Below, piece after piece: positions 1 through 10,000 of a stretch of 64,000 bases of DNA; position 1 is the stretch's first letter, and each line of letters opens with the position of its first letter. The translations under genes were made by a program, and so were the position numbers. The stretch covers positions 1-64,000 of the forward strand of contig JADJYE010000014.1 in NCBI GenBank assembly GCA_016719945.1, written 5' to 3'. The notes under the pieces were generated by a model. It was not told the DNA's origin, searched no databases, and was given only the letters and a program-made list of their open reading frames with translations. Source of the stretch: Polyangiaceae bacterium (GTDB lineage Bacteria > Myxococcota_A > Polyangia > Polyangiales > Polyangiaceae).

Positions 1-135
1 CCTGCCATGACGCACTGTCGCTAACACTTGGCCGTCGCACAGGGGCTGTGGCAGCTTATCCTACATTGGTTCCGTCCCTCCGATCGTCGCGCCAAGTTTG
101 AGCCCGGCGCGCACCACCGAAGAGCCCAAGACCAC

Positions 136-303
136 ATGAAGATGACCCCCTGGTTTCTCGCCGCGCTCGCTCCGTTTGGCGCCATCGCGTACAGCGGCTA
201 TCTCGGACACGCCGTCGTCGTCGTCCTGACTGTCGGGATCTTCCTCGGCACGCTCTCGCTCGGCCGGACGCCGGCGAGCGCTCAGCCCAACCAAGACATC
301 TGA
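136..303 (+). CDS. small hydrophobic membrane protein (hypothetical)
   Basis: A 55-residue frame starts at an ATG and has two hydrophobic stretches, roughly residues 4-20 and 23-40, followed by a polar tail. It would be a small inner-membrane protein. The frame stays open upstream to a TTG at 28, but that extension is Arg/His-rich and looks non-coding, so the ATG is preferred. I recognise no family. It could also be leader sequence of the next gene; confidence is low. Confidence 0.3.
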   Translation: MKMTPWFLAALAPFGAIAYSGYLGHAVVVVLTVGIFLGTLSLGRTPASAQPNQDI

Positions 304-409
304 CAAGGCGACGCCCGGGCCGGCCTCAGCCGGCCCCACCGGCCCTCCTGATGTGGGTGCGGGACAAGCGAGGCTTGACGTCCCCTGCCGCACCTCCTCC
401 CATGAGGCC

Positions 410-1486
410 ATGACCGACGGCGCCCTTGGACGCCTGAAGCGGCTCGACCAGTTCAAGCTCCACGAGCTCGAGTCTGTGCGGCTGCTCCTGCGCGGCGACT
501 CGGTCATCGACTGGCACCGCCTGAACCTCGAGTCAGAGGAGGAGGCGCGCGGCCTGCTGGAGGCGCACGAGTTCAGGCCCGACCAGCCTCAGGACCGCGC
601 CCGCCTCGACGCCCTCCGAAACGACGCCGTCAGCTACCTCAGGCGCCAGTTCGACTTCCCCATTCCCAAGCCGGTGGAGGACGCCTCCGTCGAGGAGCTC
701 ATGCTGCTCGCGTCCGGCAAGGGGCACCGGCAGACCTGCGCCTGCGCGATCCTGAAGGCGATGCACATCATGCATCACCTCGACGGCCGCGAGCTGCTGT
801 TCTGCCTGCCGATGTCCGACCAAGACGTCTTCCACCTCGTGGAAGAGAAGGTCTACCGGGTCGTCGGCGGAATGCTCTCGGCCGGCTTCCCGATCGTCGA
901 GTTCGTGGGGGGCCGAAAGAACAAGGACTCGCTCTACACGAAGCTGCTGTCGAAGCGCGACTCGTCCGCCTCCCAGATCTTCGACAAGGTCCGCTTCCGC
1001 GTGGTGACCCGCACCCGCGAGGACGTGCTGCCCGTGCTCCTCTACCTGACGGAGCACCTCTTTCCTTTCTCCCTGGTCGTCGCGGGCGAGAGCATCAACA
1101 CGATGTTCCACTTTCGCCGGTACTGCCTCGATCACCCTCACTTGAAGACGATGATCAAGGACTTCCAGACCGGGGTCGACGATGCCTTCACCCCGAGCGA
1201 CAACGTCTTTTCCGACCAGAGCTACCGCGTCATCCATTTCGTCGTCGACCTCCCGGTCCGGCTCCCCGAAGAGACCATGGAGCTCGCGCCGCCCTCGGCC
1301 TGGTCGCTCGGGCCGATCGTCTTCGTGCTGTGCGAGTTCCAGATCGTCGACCACGCGACGGAGCAGGCGAACGAGCAGGGCGAGGCGAGCCACGAGAAGT
1401 ACAAGGAGCGCCAGCGGCACGCCGTGAAGCGGCGACTCAAGATCGGCGTCCGCCCCATGGCGACGCCCAAGCGCGCCGGGCGCTGA
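410..1486 (+). CDS. TIGR04552-like family protein with RelA/SpoT-type nucleotidyltransferase signature
   Basis: The 358-residue protein resembles a conserved myxobacterial family I recall as TIGR04552, whose function is unassigned. The middle and C-terminal parts carry the ordered signature of the (p)ppGpp synthetase fold: an R-K-N-K-D-S...K block at residues 169-178 (ATP-binding RxKxxxS), D192 in FDKVRFRVV where RelA/SpoT has its metal-binding Asp, SYRVIH at 271-276 (normally GYxSIH), EFQI at 309-312 (the catalytic E-x-Q strand), and H328-EKYK (the H..YK helix). The N-terminal ~150 residues are family-specific and include a CAC motif near residue 123. No HD hydrolase domain or TGS/ACT regulatory domain is visible. 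The ATG at 410 was chosen over a GTG at 353 because the extension has no family-like sequence. The family recall and the fold assignment come from motif reading, not a search. Confidence 0.8.
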   Translation: MTDGALGRLKRLDQFKLHELESVRLLLRGDSVIDWHRLNLESEEEARGLLEAHEFRPDQPQDRARLDALRNDAVSYLRRQFDFPIPKPVEDASVEELMLLASGKGHRQTCACAILKAMHIMHHLDGRELLFCLPMSDQDVFHLVEEKVYRVVGGMLSAGFPIVEFVGGRKNKDSLYTKLLSKRDSSASQIFDKVRFRVVTRTREDVLPVLLYLTEHLFPFSLVVAGESINTMFHFRRYCLDHPHLKTMIKDFQTGVDDAFTPSDNVFSDQSYRVIHFVVDLPVRLPEETMELAPPSAWSLGPIVFVLCEFQIVDHATEQANEQGEASHEKYKERQRHAVKRRLKIGVRPMATPKRAGR

Positions 1487-1584
1487 CCGGCGCCGCCAGC
1501 GCGCCGCCGTGAGCGCCGCCGCGTTGAGAAACCCATAGAGAATGCGTGACGGCGGGCCTCGAGTGTGCGATCTGCTCGCGCGCA

Positions 1585-2097
1585 ATGCGCTTGTACAGCG
1601 GCAAGGTCCGGCCCCTCTCCCAAGAGATCGTAAACGCCCTCGTCACCGCCAAGGCGATCGAGACCGAGGGCCGAGAAGAGGTCGTCCGCGACCTCGAGTC
1701 CGTCTTCAACGCGTTCCTCGCCGCCGACAAAGAGGTGAACGACCGCGCGAAGCACTTGCTCGACGTCCGCAACCTCCCGCAGACGGAGTTCTCGCGGGTC
1801 AGGAAGGCGGCCGCCGAGCAGAAGGGCATCAAGACCGGCGACGAGATGTTCGACTACCTGCTCGACCAGTGCATCGAGATGCTGATGCACTCGAGCAACG
1901 TCGAGGAGGTCTTCGCCGAAGATCACGAGCTCCGCCGCACCATGCGGCCCGTCTTGCGTAGGTACCTGGAGCTCGACGAGGCCCTCGACACCGAGGTCCG
2001 CGGAAAGCTGAAGCACGTCTCCGAGGGGACCTCCACCTGGGAGATCGAGTACCAGCGGGTCATGGCGGACATCCAGCGGCGCAAGGGCCTGAGCTGA
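1585..2097 (+). CDS. DUF507 family protein
   Basis: This 170-residue protein begins with the family signature MRLYSGKV and contains the conserved stretch ending EVFAEDHELRR (about residues 102-112). DUF507 proteins are small helical proteins of unknown function. The ATG at 1585 gives the typical family N-terminus; an in-frame upstream start at 1546 would add 13 residues not expected for the family. The C-terminal ~50 residues continue beyond the core as a charged helix. Its stop codon overlaps the start of the next gene (TGATG), so the two are probably translationally coupled. The sequence gives no clue to partner or activity. Confidence 0.85.
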   Translation: MRLYSGKVRPLSQEIVNALVTAKAIETEGREEVVRDLESVFNAFLAADKEVNDRAKHLLDVRNLPQTEFSRVRKAAAEQKGIKTGDEMFDYLLDQCIEMLMHSSNVEEVFAEDHELRRTMRPVLRRYLELDEALDTEVRGKLKHVSEGTSTWEIEYQRVMADIQRRKGLS

Positions 2098-3112
2098 TGA
2101 CCGCCCGCGCCCGCTACCTCGTCACGGGCGGAGCCGGGTTCATCGGCTCGAACCTCGTCGCGGCACTGGTCGCGACCGGCGAGCGCGTGCGCGTCCTCGA
2201 CAACCTCTCGACCGGCTTCTGGGAGAACCTTGACGGCATCCGTGAGCAGTCCCTGATCGAGCGCATCACCGGCGACATCCGCGACCGCGAGGCCGTGGCG
2301 AAGGCCGCCGCCGGGGTCGAGGTGATCTTCCACGAGGGGGCCCTCGGGTCGGTGCCCAAGAGCGTCGAGCGCCCCGCCGAGTCCGACTCCGCGAACGTCC
2401 AGGGCACGGTGATGGTCCTCGACGTGGCGCGCCACCAGGGCGTCAAGCGCGTGTTGTTCGCAGCGTCGAGCTCCGCGTACGGAGAGACCGAAGAGCTCCC
2501 CAAGCGCGAGACGATGCCCGCGAACGCGCTGTCCCCGTACGCGGTCTCGAAGCTCGCGGGCGAGATGTACATGCGGGTCTTCGCGCGCCTCTACGGCCTC
2601 GAGACGCTGTGCCTGCGCTACTTCAACGTGTTCGGTCCGGCGCAGACCCCCGACGGCGCATACGCGGCCGCGATCCCGCGCTTCGTCGACCGCGCCATCA
2701 GCGGTCGGCCCATCGGATCTATGGGGACGGAGAGCAGACGCGGGATTTCTGCTTCGTGAAGAACACGGTCAAGGCCAACCTCCTCGCCGCGTCGACGCCC
2801 AAGAAGCTCGAAGGTCAGGTGATCAACGTGGCGGGCGGCCGCCGGATCGCCCTGAACGCGCTGGTGACCGAGATCGGTCGCGCCCTCGGCCGCAGCGTCG
2901 AGGTCGTGCACCAGGCGCCGCGCGCGGGAGACATTCGCCACTCGCTGGGAGACATCTCGCGCGCGAAAGAGCTCTTCGGCTACGAGCCGGAGGTTCGCTG
3001 GGAGGACGGCATCGCCCCGACGATCGCCTACCTCACCGCGCTGCGTAAGCAGGGCCTCGCGCCTGCGTCGTCGGTGATGGCCGCGCTCTGGGGGAGCGCC
3101 GCGCCGGCCTGA
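2097..3112 (+). pseudogene. NAD-dependent sugar epimerase/dehydratase, frameshifted
   Basis: An extended short-chain dehydrogenase of the UDP-glucose/UDP-GlcNAc 4-epimerase type. The Rossmann motif GGAGFIGSN is at residues 10-18, followed by SSSAYG and the catalytic YAVSK. The first frame (to 2759) breaks after GRPI near base 2712. The homologous continuation, YGDGEQTRDF and onwards, resumes one frame away and runs to 3112. Restoring one base near 2713 gives a full-length protein of about 338 residues. The break is not in an obvious homopolymer, so a real mutation is as possible as a sequencing error. The usual Asp in the RDFxYVDN motif is Lys here. Probable role: nucleotide-sugar epimerisation for surface polysaccharide; substrate unknown. 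It starts on the stop codon of the DUF507 gene. Confidence 0.8.
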
Positions 3113-3185
3113 AGGCCCGTCCGATGGGCCCGCTGACGGCCGCTCCACGAGCATCCGAGGTTTCGCCGATGGGGGCCAGAGCTCT

Positions 3186-4070
3186 GTGCGCAGCATGACC
3201 GGCTTCGGAGCGGGCTCCGCGACCGCGGGACACGCGCGCATCACGGCGGAGGTCCGCTCGGTCAACGCGCGGACGCTCGACGTGCGCTCGCGCGTCCCGG
3301 ACGCGTTGGGGACGTCCGCGCTGTGGGCCGAGCAAGAGGTCCGCAAGCGTCTGCGGCGCGGGCGAGTCGAGGTCAGCCTCGTCTGTGAGGGTGAGCCCGA
3401 GGCGGCCCTGCTCGATCGCGGGCGCGCGGTCGCCGCGATGCGCGCGCTGGAGGGCGTCGCGGCCGAGCTCGGGGTGAGCGAGCGGCCGCCTCTGTCGTTG
3501 CTCGCGGCCGTGCCCGGCCTCTTCGTCGGCGGCACGATCGGCGCGAAGGACGCCGCCTCCCGCGCCCTCGACGGGGCGCTCAGCGAGCTCGACGCCGATC
3601 GGGCCCGGGAGGGCGCGGCCATCGCCGAGGAGCTCGCCCGCCGCGCAGATGCGGTCCTCGCGCTCGCACGGCAGGCAGGCGAGCGGGCCGCGTCGTTGCC
3701 CGCGGCGGCACGAGCTCGGCTCAGCGACCGGCTCGCGAAGCTGCCGGGCGTCCTCGTCGACCCCGCCCGGCTCGAGGCCGAGATCGCCCTGCTCGCCGAC
3801 CGCTGCGAGGTCTCGGAGGAGCTCTCTCGGCTCACGACCCACGTCGCGCATTTCAAGGCGTTGGTCACGGGCAGCGCTCGCAGCGTCGCCGAAGGGGGCG
3901 CTCCCTCCGCGGAGCCGGAGGGGCGCCGGCTCGACTTCCTCCTCCAGGAGGCGATGCGCGAGGCGACGACCCTGGGCGTCAAGGCGCAGGACGCGCGCGT
4001 GTCGGCGGACGTCGTCGAGGTCAAGGTGGAGCTCGAACGGATGCGTGAGCAGGTGCAAAATGTCGAGTGA
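3186..4070 (+). CDS. YicC/YloC family endoribonuclease
   Basis: The 294-residue protein opens with the family N-terminus RSMTGFG and ends with the conserved C-terminal block (DFLLQEAMREATTLGVKAQD...EVKVELERMREQVQNVE). Characterised members are endoribonucleases acting on RNA, and yicC next to gmk is a widespread arrangement. The GTG start at 3186 matches the usual MIRSMTGFG start; an ATG at 3195 would lose two to three residues. The 3' end overlaps the gmk start by 11 bases, which implies coupling. The protein is cytosolic and rich in Arg and Glu. Confidence 0.92.
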   Translation: MRSMTGFGAGSATAGHARITAEVRSVNARTLDVRSRVPDALGTSALWAEQEVRKRLRRGRVEVSLVCEGEPEAALLDRGRAVAAMRALEGVAAELGVSERPPLSLLAAVPGLFVGGTIGAKDAASRALDGALSELDADRAREGAAIAEELARRADAVLALARQAGERAASLPAAARARLSDRLAKLPGVLVDPARLEAEIALLADRCEVSEELSRLTTHVAHFKALVTGSARSVAEGGAPSAEPEGRRLDFLLQEAMREATTLGVKAQDARVSADVVEVKVELERMREQVQNVE

Positions 4071-4692
4071 AGGCGCCGACGGCTTCTTGCTGCTCATCCT
4101 CTCCTCGCCCTCCGGCGCGGGGAAGACGACCCTCTGCAACCGCCTCCGCAGCGAGTTCCCGCGGCTTCGGTTCAGCGTCTCGCACACGACGCGCAAGCCC
4201 CGGCCCACCGAGGTCGACGGGCGCGAGTACCACTTCGTCGACCGCCCCACCTTCGAGCAGATGGTGAGGGCCGGCGCGTTCGCCGAGTGGGCCGAGGTGC
4301 ACGGCAACCTGTACGGCACCACGCTCAAGGAGATCGAGGTCGCCCGACAGACGAGCGACGGCGTGCTGTTCGACATCGACTACCAGGGCGCCCGCCAGAT
4401 CAAGGCCCACCTGCCCGAGGCGATCGGGGTGTTCGTGTTGCCCCCCTCGCTCGCGGAGCTCGAGCGTCGGCTGCGCGGCCGCGGCACCGAGGACGAGGCG
4501 ACCACCGTCCGCCGCCTGGAGGCCGCGAAGCGCGAGATCGCCCACTATGGCCTGTTCGACTACGTCGTCGTGAACGACGACGTCGACGCAGCGTACGGGC
4601 GCATCCGCGGCATCGTGCTGGCGGAGCGCTGCAAGCGCCGCCGTTGGGCGCTGCGCTGCGAAGCCCTCCTCTCCGAAGCGAAGACGCACTAA
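4060..4692 (+). CDS. gmk: guanylate kinase
   Basis: GMP + ATP to GDP + ADP, an essential step of guanine nucleotide synthesis in the cytosol. The 210-residue protein has the P-loop SSPSGAGKTTL at about residues 15-25, the GMP-binding segment SHTTRKPRPTEVDGREYHFV, and GxFAEWAEVHGNLYGT, all typical. Length agrees with bacterial enzymes (about 200-210). The ATG at 4060 overlaps the end of yicC; the open frame extends far upstream but that part is shadow sequence. The C-terminal ~20 residues are Arg-rich and less conserved. A PfkB-family gene follows after 19 bases. Confidence 0.96.
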   Translation: MSSEGADGFLLLILSSPSGAGKTTLCNRLRSEFPRLRFSVSHTTRKPRPTEVDGREYHFVDRPTFEQMVRAGAFAEWAEVHGNLYGTTLKEIEVARQTSDGVLFDIDYQGARQIKAHLPEAIGVFVLPPSLAELERRLRGRGTEDEATTVRRLEAAKREIAHYGLFDYVVVNDDVDAAYGRIRGIVLAERCKRRRWALRCEALLSEAKTH

Positions 4693-4711
4693 CAAGAATC
4701 CAGGAGACACT

Positions 4712-5632
4712 GTGACCACCCGCGCGCCCGTCCTCATCGTCGGCTCGATGGCGTTCGACGACCTCGAGCTCCCGACCGGAACCTTCGCCAACACCGTCGG
4801 TGGCTCGGCCACCTACGCATCTTTCGCCGCCTCGACGTTCACCGAGGTCCGCGTCGTCGCGGTCGTCGGTGACGACTTCGACGCCGGCACCCTCGCCGCG
4901 CTCGAGACCCGCGGCGTCTCGACCCGCGGGATCGAGCGCGCGAAGGGCAAGACCTTTCGCTGGGCCGGTCGCTACGACGCAGACCTCGTGGGGCGCGTGA
5001 CGCTCGACACGCAGCTCAACGTCTTCGCCGACTTCCAGCCCAAGCTAGGGAACGAGCACAGCCAGTGCCCGATCGTCTTGCTCGGCAACATCCACCCGAC
5101 GCTCCAGGCGCAGGTGCTCGACGCGATGACGGGACCCGAGTTGGTGGTCGCCGACACGATGAACTTCTGGATCACCGGCGAGCCCGAGAAGCTCGCGGCC
5201 CTCTTGCCCAGAGTGCACGTCCTCATCATCAACGACGAGGAGGCGCGCGAGCTGTCCGGCATCCACAACATCCGCCGCGCGGCCGCAGAGATCCGCCGGC
5301 GTGGCCCCCACACGCTCATCATCAAGCGGGGCGAGCACGGCGCCCTGCTCTTCGACGAGACCGGCATCTTCGCGGTCCCCGGCTACCCGCTCGAGGAGGT
5401 CATCGACCCGACCGGCGCGGGCGACAGCTTCGCGGGGGGCTTCATCGGCTACCTCGCGGCGCACCGCGGCAAGATCGACCCGCACGTGCTGCGCACGGCG
5501 ATGCTGTATGGCACGGCGACGGCCTCGCGCTGCGTCGAGGGCGTGGGCACGAGCAAGGTCCAGACGCTGGTCTTGGGCGACGTCGAGGCCCGCGTGGTCC
5601 AGATTCGAACCCTGTTCGAGCTGCCGCGCTGA
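4712..5632 (+). CDS. PfkB family carbohydrate/nucleoside kinase
   Basis: The 306-residue ribokinase-fold protein has the N-terminal glycine motif VGGSATYAS (about residues 29-37) and the anion-hole/catalytic motif DPTGAGDSFAGG, with the catalytic base Asp238. The GTG start at 4712 follows an AGGAGA ribosome-binding site. The family phosphorylates sugars or nucleosides with ATP; substrate cannot be read from the sequence (adenosine, ribose or another sugar). It lies 19 bases after gmk on the same strand, so cotranscription is likely and a nucleoside-kinase role is plausible, but that is inference. Confidence 0.9.
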   Translation: MTTRAPVLIVGSMAFDDLELPTGTFANTVGGSATYASFAASTFTEVRVVAVVGDDFDAGTLAALETRGVSTRGIERAKGKTFRWAGRYDADLVGRVTLDTQLNVFADFQPKLGNEHSQCPIVLLGNIHPTLQAQVLDAMTGPELVVADTMNFWITGEPEKLAALLPRVHVLIINDEEARELSGIHNIRRAAAEIRRRGPHTLIIKRGEHGALLFDETGIFAVPGYPLEEVIDPTGAGDSFAGGFIGYLAAHRGKIDPHVLRTAMLYGTATASRCVEGVGTSKVQTLVLGDVEARVVQIRTLFELPR

Positions 5633-5709
5633 TCGCGCCGCCCTCGGCGGCCCCCGGCGCCCCGGCGGGCGTCGACGACCTCTTCCTTCGCATGTAAAGG
5701 AGTGACGCC

Positions 5710-6699
5710 ATGACCACGAACCGAACCCTGCTCGCGTGTGCCTTCGCCCTCTCCCTCGCCGCCTGCGGCGACAGCACCGGAACCGGAGGCACCGGCGGCG
5801 CCCCCGCGCAGTCGTGCGAGCCCGCGCTCGGCTGCCCTGAGGTCGCGAGCGAGTGCGTCGCGTTCGTGGACAACACCGGCCTCACCTCCTTCGCGCTCCG
5901 CATCACGCAGCTGAACGTCTCCGCGCCGTCGGCGCTCACCGACCCGACGGTGACGAACCTGCTCAACACGGGCATCGTCTACGACTACCCCGAGTGCACC
6001 ACCGCCGACGGGCTGCCCCTGTTCGCGAAGGACGGCACCTTCAACTGGATCCTCGAGCTCGACACCATGGCGGGCACCCTGAAGACCGGCGGCGCCGAGC
6101 TGGAGACCGATCCGAACGCGGGCTACTGCTTCCTGAGCGGCGACATCGCCGGCTTCGACGTCGCCCCCCTCGAGACCTCGATCACGATCTCGGGCAGCAC
6201 CTTCGAGACCAGCGAGACCCGCGACGTCGTCGTCCCGATCTTCACGGACGTGGACGACCCTTCGAAGGTCATCTTGCTCCCCCTGCGCAGCGTGCGGATC
6301 TACGACTCGACCATCTCGAGCGACAACAACTGCATCGGCAACTTCAACGGAGACGAGCTCGACCCCAACAACCTCTGCCTGTCGGACGCCGACACGCCGA
6401 CGTTCGAGTCGGGGGGCAGCCTCGAGGGCTACGTGACGCTCGAGGAGGCCGATCAGGTGCTGGTCCCCGAGCTCGGCAACGCCTCGTTGTGCGCGCTCAT
6501 CGCGGGCGCCGACTTCGTCGATCAAGCGACCAACAGCTGCCGTCGCACCGCAGGCGAGATCGACTTCCAGGGCGACTGGTGCGCGGGCGCCACCGAGGCC
6601 GATCCGGGGACCCCCGCGACGGCCGAGTGCGCCGACGCCGTCCAGCTCTCCGCGGGCTTCGCGGCCAGCGCCGTCGCCGTGCGCACCGACTGCAACTAG
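5710..6699 (+). CDS. secreted lipoprotein, hypothetical
   Basis: The 329-residue protein has a lipoprotein signal peptide with lipobox LAAC (Cys19), then a Gly/Thr-rich linker and a mainly beta, Asp-rich secreted domain with several Cys residues that may form disulfides. An AAGGAG site precedes the ATG. No known domain recognised. The protein would be anchored to the outer or inner membrane through the lipidated Cys. Tandem hairpins begin directly after its stop codon. Confidence 0.8.
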   Translation: MTTNRTLLACAFALSLAACGDSTGTGGTGGAPAQSCEPALGCPEVASECVAFVDNTGLTSFALRITQLNVSAPSALTDPTVTNLLNTGIVYDYPECTTADGLPLFAKDGTFNWILELDTMAGTLKTGGAELETDPNAGYCFLSGDIAGFDVAPLETSITISGSTFETSETRDVVVPIFTDVDDPSKVILLPLRSVRIYDSTISSDNNCIGNFNGDELDPNNLCLSDADTPTFESGGSLEGYVTLEEADQVLVPELGNASLCALIAGADFVDQATNSCRRTAGEIDFQGDWCAGATEADPGTPATAECADAVQLSAGFAASAVAVRTDCN

Positions 6700-6702
6700 T
6701 TT

Positions 6703-6764
6703 CCCCGCGCGCCCGCTAGCGCGGGGCCCTTCGGTCTTTTCCCCGCGCGCCCGCTAGCGCGGGG
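6703..6764 (+). terminator. tandem duplicated hairpin, probable terminator
   Basis: Two direct copies, 38 bases apart, of an inverted repeat CCCCGCG...CGCGGGG (6703-6726 and 6741-6764), each with a 10-base loop. The first is followed by a short CTTTT. They begin three bases after the upstream stop codon. They fit a duplicated intrinsic-type terminator, though the T-tract is weak. Confidence 0.55.
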
Positions 6765-6770
6765 ACCTTC

Positions 6771-6802
6771 GGTTTTCTCGCGCCAGAGCGCGCGTGAAAA
6801 CC
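6771..6802. repeat. third hairpin after the tandem pair
   Basis: Inverted repeat GGTTTTC...GAAAACC with an inner TCGCGC/GCGCGT stem, just after the two terminator-like hairpins. The rest of 6803-7007 contains no gene that I can see; the promoter and leader of the next gene must lie there. Confidence 0.5.
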
Positions 6803-7007
6803 GGCGCGGGGGGCGCGCGCGCGGCGGAGCCCATCTCATCGTGTCTCCGCTATTCGCGGCTCCGCACGATCCGGGCGTTGCGCTCGGAGCGGCGGGACCG
6901 CTACGGTTGAACAGATGTCTTTTCGCGTCGCGGGCTAAGCCGCGTCGCGCGCGAGGTGGTCTCGCGCGCGCCGGGGCAGCTGCGGCTCGACGGAGGTCCT
7001 GCTTGCC

Positions 7008-10000
7008 ATGGCCGCCCAACCGAAGAAGCAAAGCACACGGTTCGCGACGCTCACCCTACTCGGCCTCGCGACGGCCACGGCCTGCAGCGGCGATGGCTGC
7101 TCGAGCGGGTGTGGCGGCCTCACGCCCCTGCCCGGAGGTTTCGCGAACGATCAGCGGATCGAAAACGCGGCCGGCATCCGCATCACCGAGAGTGGCCTGG
7201 ATTTCCTCGAGGCGAACCTCGGCGCCATCGCGGGGAACGTCCTCGGCTCGGAGGGCGGCCTGATCGAGTTCCCGATCCCCGAGACGAGCGGCTCTCAGAC
7301 GGGGATCGACTACACGATCTGCCCCGGCGGCCCCGACCCCAACGCGAACCCTCCCCGCTGCGTCGCGCAGTTCGACCTGGGCAACGCAGATCTCAGCATC
7401 CAGCCGAGCGCCCCGCACAACCTCGTCATCGCGGGGACCATCCCTGTGCTCCTGCCGCAGCTGCCCTTCGAGGGGACCATCGGCTTCATTCCCTGCAACT
7501 TCGACATCACGATGACGGGCAACGACAGCTGCCCGGGCGAGGCACAGACCTTCGCGGACGTCGGCGTGTCCATCAGCATCTCGATCGAGACCGACGAGGA
7601 CCCGACGCACGCGCGCCAGGGCTACTCGCGGGTCCGCATCTCGCAGGTCAACATCTCGCAGGCGGACATCGAGAGCGCGCTCGGCTTCTGCGGCGGCCTG
7701 TGCGCTGCCATCGTCGACCTCGCCGAAGGCCTGATCGTCGACCAGCTGTTCGGCGGCATCCAGGACACCCTCATCTCGGCCGTCGAGGAGCAGCTGTGCC
7801 AGAAGGCGAACGACGCCGTCGATCCCCCCTGCCCCACCGGCACGAACAACGTCGAGGGCGTCTGTCGCTACGGCACCGCCACCGACTCCGAGTGTGTCTC
7901 GATCGTCCTCGGGATGGATGGCCACGCCGACCTGGGCGGGCTGCTCGCGTCGCTCTCCCCCGGGACGAAGGGCGGCATGGACTTCCTCCTCGCCGCCGGC
8001 GGATCGTCGGTCCGCGACGACGGCAGCGGCTTCACCTGGGGTGACCTCAACCCGATCAACAACGGCGCTAGCCTCAGCATGTTCGGCGGGGTCGAGCCGA
8101 GCCCGATCAGCGAGTGTGTGCCCCTGGCCGAGCTGGTGCGTCCGACCGGCCTCAAGATCCCGAACGAGCTGCTCGACGATCAGCTGATCAACGACTGGCC
8201 CGCGGCGACGCCGGGGCCGCACATCGGCATCGGGCTGTCCGAAGCCTTCTTCAACTACGCGATGGCGGGACTCTACAACTCCGGCCTCTTCTGCATCGGC
8301 ATCTCCACCGAGACGGTGGACCTGCTCAACTCGGGCACCCTCGGCCTGCTCGCGCAGTCCCTCAAGGACCTGGGCATCCAGCAGGAGACGCAGCCTGTCG
8401 CGCTGATGATCCGGCCGACGCAGCCGCCCCACGTCACCTTCGGAAACGGCACCAACATCGAGACCGACCCGCTGATCCGGCTCGAGCTGCCGCAGGCGTC
8501 GTTCGATTTCTACATGTTCTCCTCGGACCGCTACGTCCGCTTCATGACGGCGACGTTCGATCTCGACGTGCCACTCAACCTGACCGTCACTCCCGAGGGC
8601 CTGGTCCCCGTGCTGGAGACGATCGGCATCGCGAACGGCAAGGTCGAGAACTCCGAGCTGATCAAGGAAGATCCGGCCGGGCTCGCGGCGACCCTGCAGG
8701 GCTTGCTGTCGAGCCAGATCGGCTCCTTGCTCGGCGACGGCCTGCCGGCCGTCGACCTCAACGGCGCGCTCGCGAGCCTCGGCATGAGGCTCGTCATCCC
8801 GGAGAGCGTCGAGGGTCAGGGGTCCCCCGGCCTGCGCACGCTCACCAAGGACGGCGAGCGCTACCTCGGCATCTTCGCCGCGCTCGAGGTCGCGGACGCG
8901 GGCATGATGAACGCCAACGCCGCCGAGACCGAGGCCGACATCTCCTCCGTCGAGGTCGATGCTGCGGGCCTCCGAGCCGGGACGATCACCGCCGACAACG
9001 CGCCGGTCATCACCGTCGAGGTCGCCGCTCGTTCACCGGAGGGCGAGGAGCTCGAGCACCAGATCCGCATCGACGGCAGCCTGTGGCGACCTTGGTCGCG
9101 CAAGGGCACGCTGCAGGTGACGAGTGAGGCGCTCCGCGTCGAGGGCAAGCACCTGATCGAGGTGCGCAGCCGCGTCGTCGGTGAGCCCTACTCGGTCGAC
9201 CCCTCCCCCGAGCAGTTCGAGGTGATCATCGACACGCTCGCGCCCCAGGGTCGCGTCTCTACCCTCACCGCGGGCGGTGAGGTCAACCTGACGGTGAGGG
9301 ACATGGTCTCCAAGGAGGCGACGCTCGTTCGCTACCGGTTCGACGACGGCGCGTTCGGTGCCTGGGTGCCCGCCGTCGACCTGCCGTCGATCGCGGTGCC
9401 CGAGACCGCGGAGCTGATCGAGGTCGAGATGAAGGACGAAGCCGGAAACGTCGGAACGGCACGCCAGGAGATCATCCGAGGGCTGCCCCGCGGCGACGGC
9501 AGCGGGGGCTGCGGCTGCGTGGTGGTCGGCGCCGAGCCGACCTCGCGCGGCTGGCAGCTCGGTGCGCTCGGCCTGGCGATGCTCGGGGCGCTGTTCGCTC
9601 GGCGCCGCCGCGCGCGCGCGGCCGAGGCCCCTGCGAAGCCCCGCGTCGGCGGGCTCGGCGCGGCCATCACGCGCAGCAAGTCGAGGCAGGCCGCCGCCGC
9701 GGCGGTCGTGCTGGGCGTCGCCGGCTCGTACAGCGGCTGCTCTTGCGACGAGGAGACCACGCCGCCCGATCCGGACTACGAGTGCATCGCGCCTGGCTGC
9801 TCCACGCTCGAGCAAGGCCTCATCGGCTCCTACACGAGCGCCGCGGTCGACGGCGAGGGCAACGTCTGGGTGGCTGGCTACCTCGAGGCGGCTTACGAGC
9901 AGGCGTGGCCGAAATACGGCGATCTCGTCGTCGGCCGCGTCGGCGAGGACGACAAGGTCGCCTGGGAGATCGTCGACGGCGTCCCGACCGATCCGCCGCC

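Noticed and set aside
2700..2760. Programmed ribosomal frameshift in the epimerase gene
   Set aside because: No slippery heptamer or downstream structure is evident, and three other genes in the window have similar one-base breaks, so an ordinary indel is more likely.
6703..6764. Duplicated hairpin as a CRISPR or attachment site
   Set aside because: Only two copies, palindromic, immediately after a stop codon, with no integrase or cas gene.
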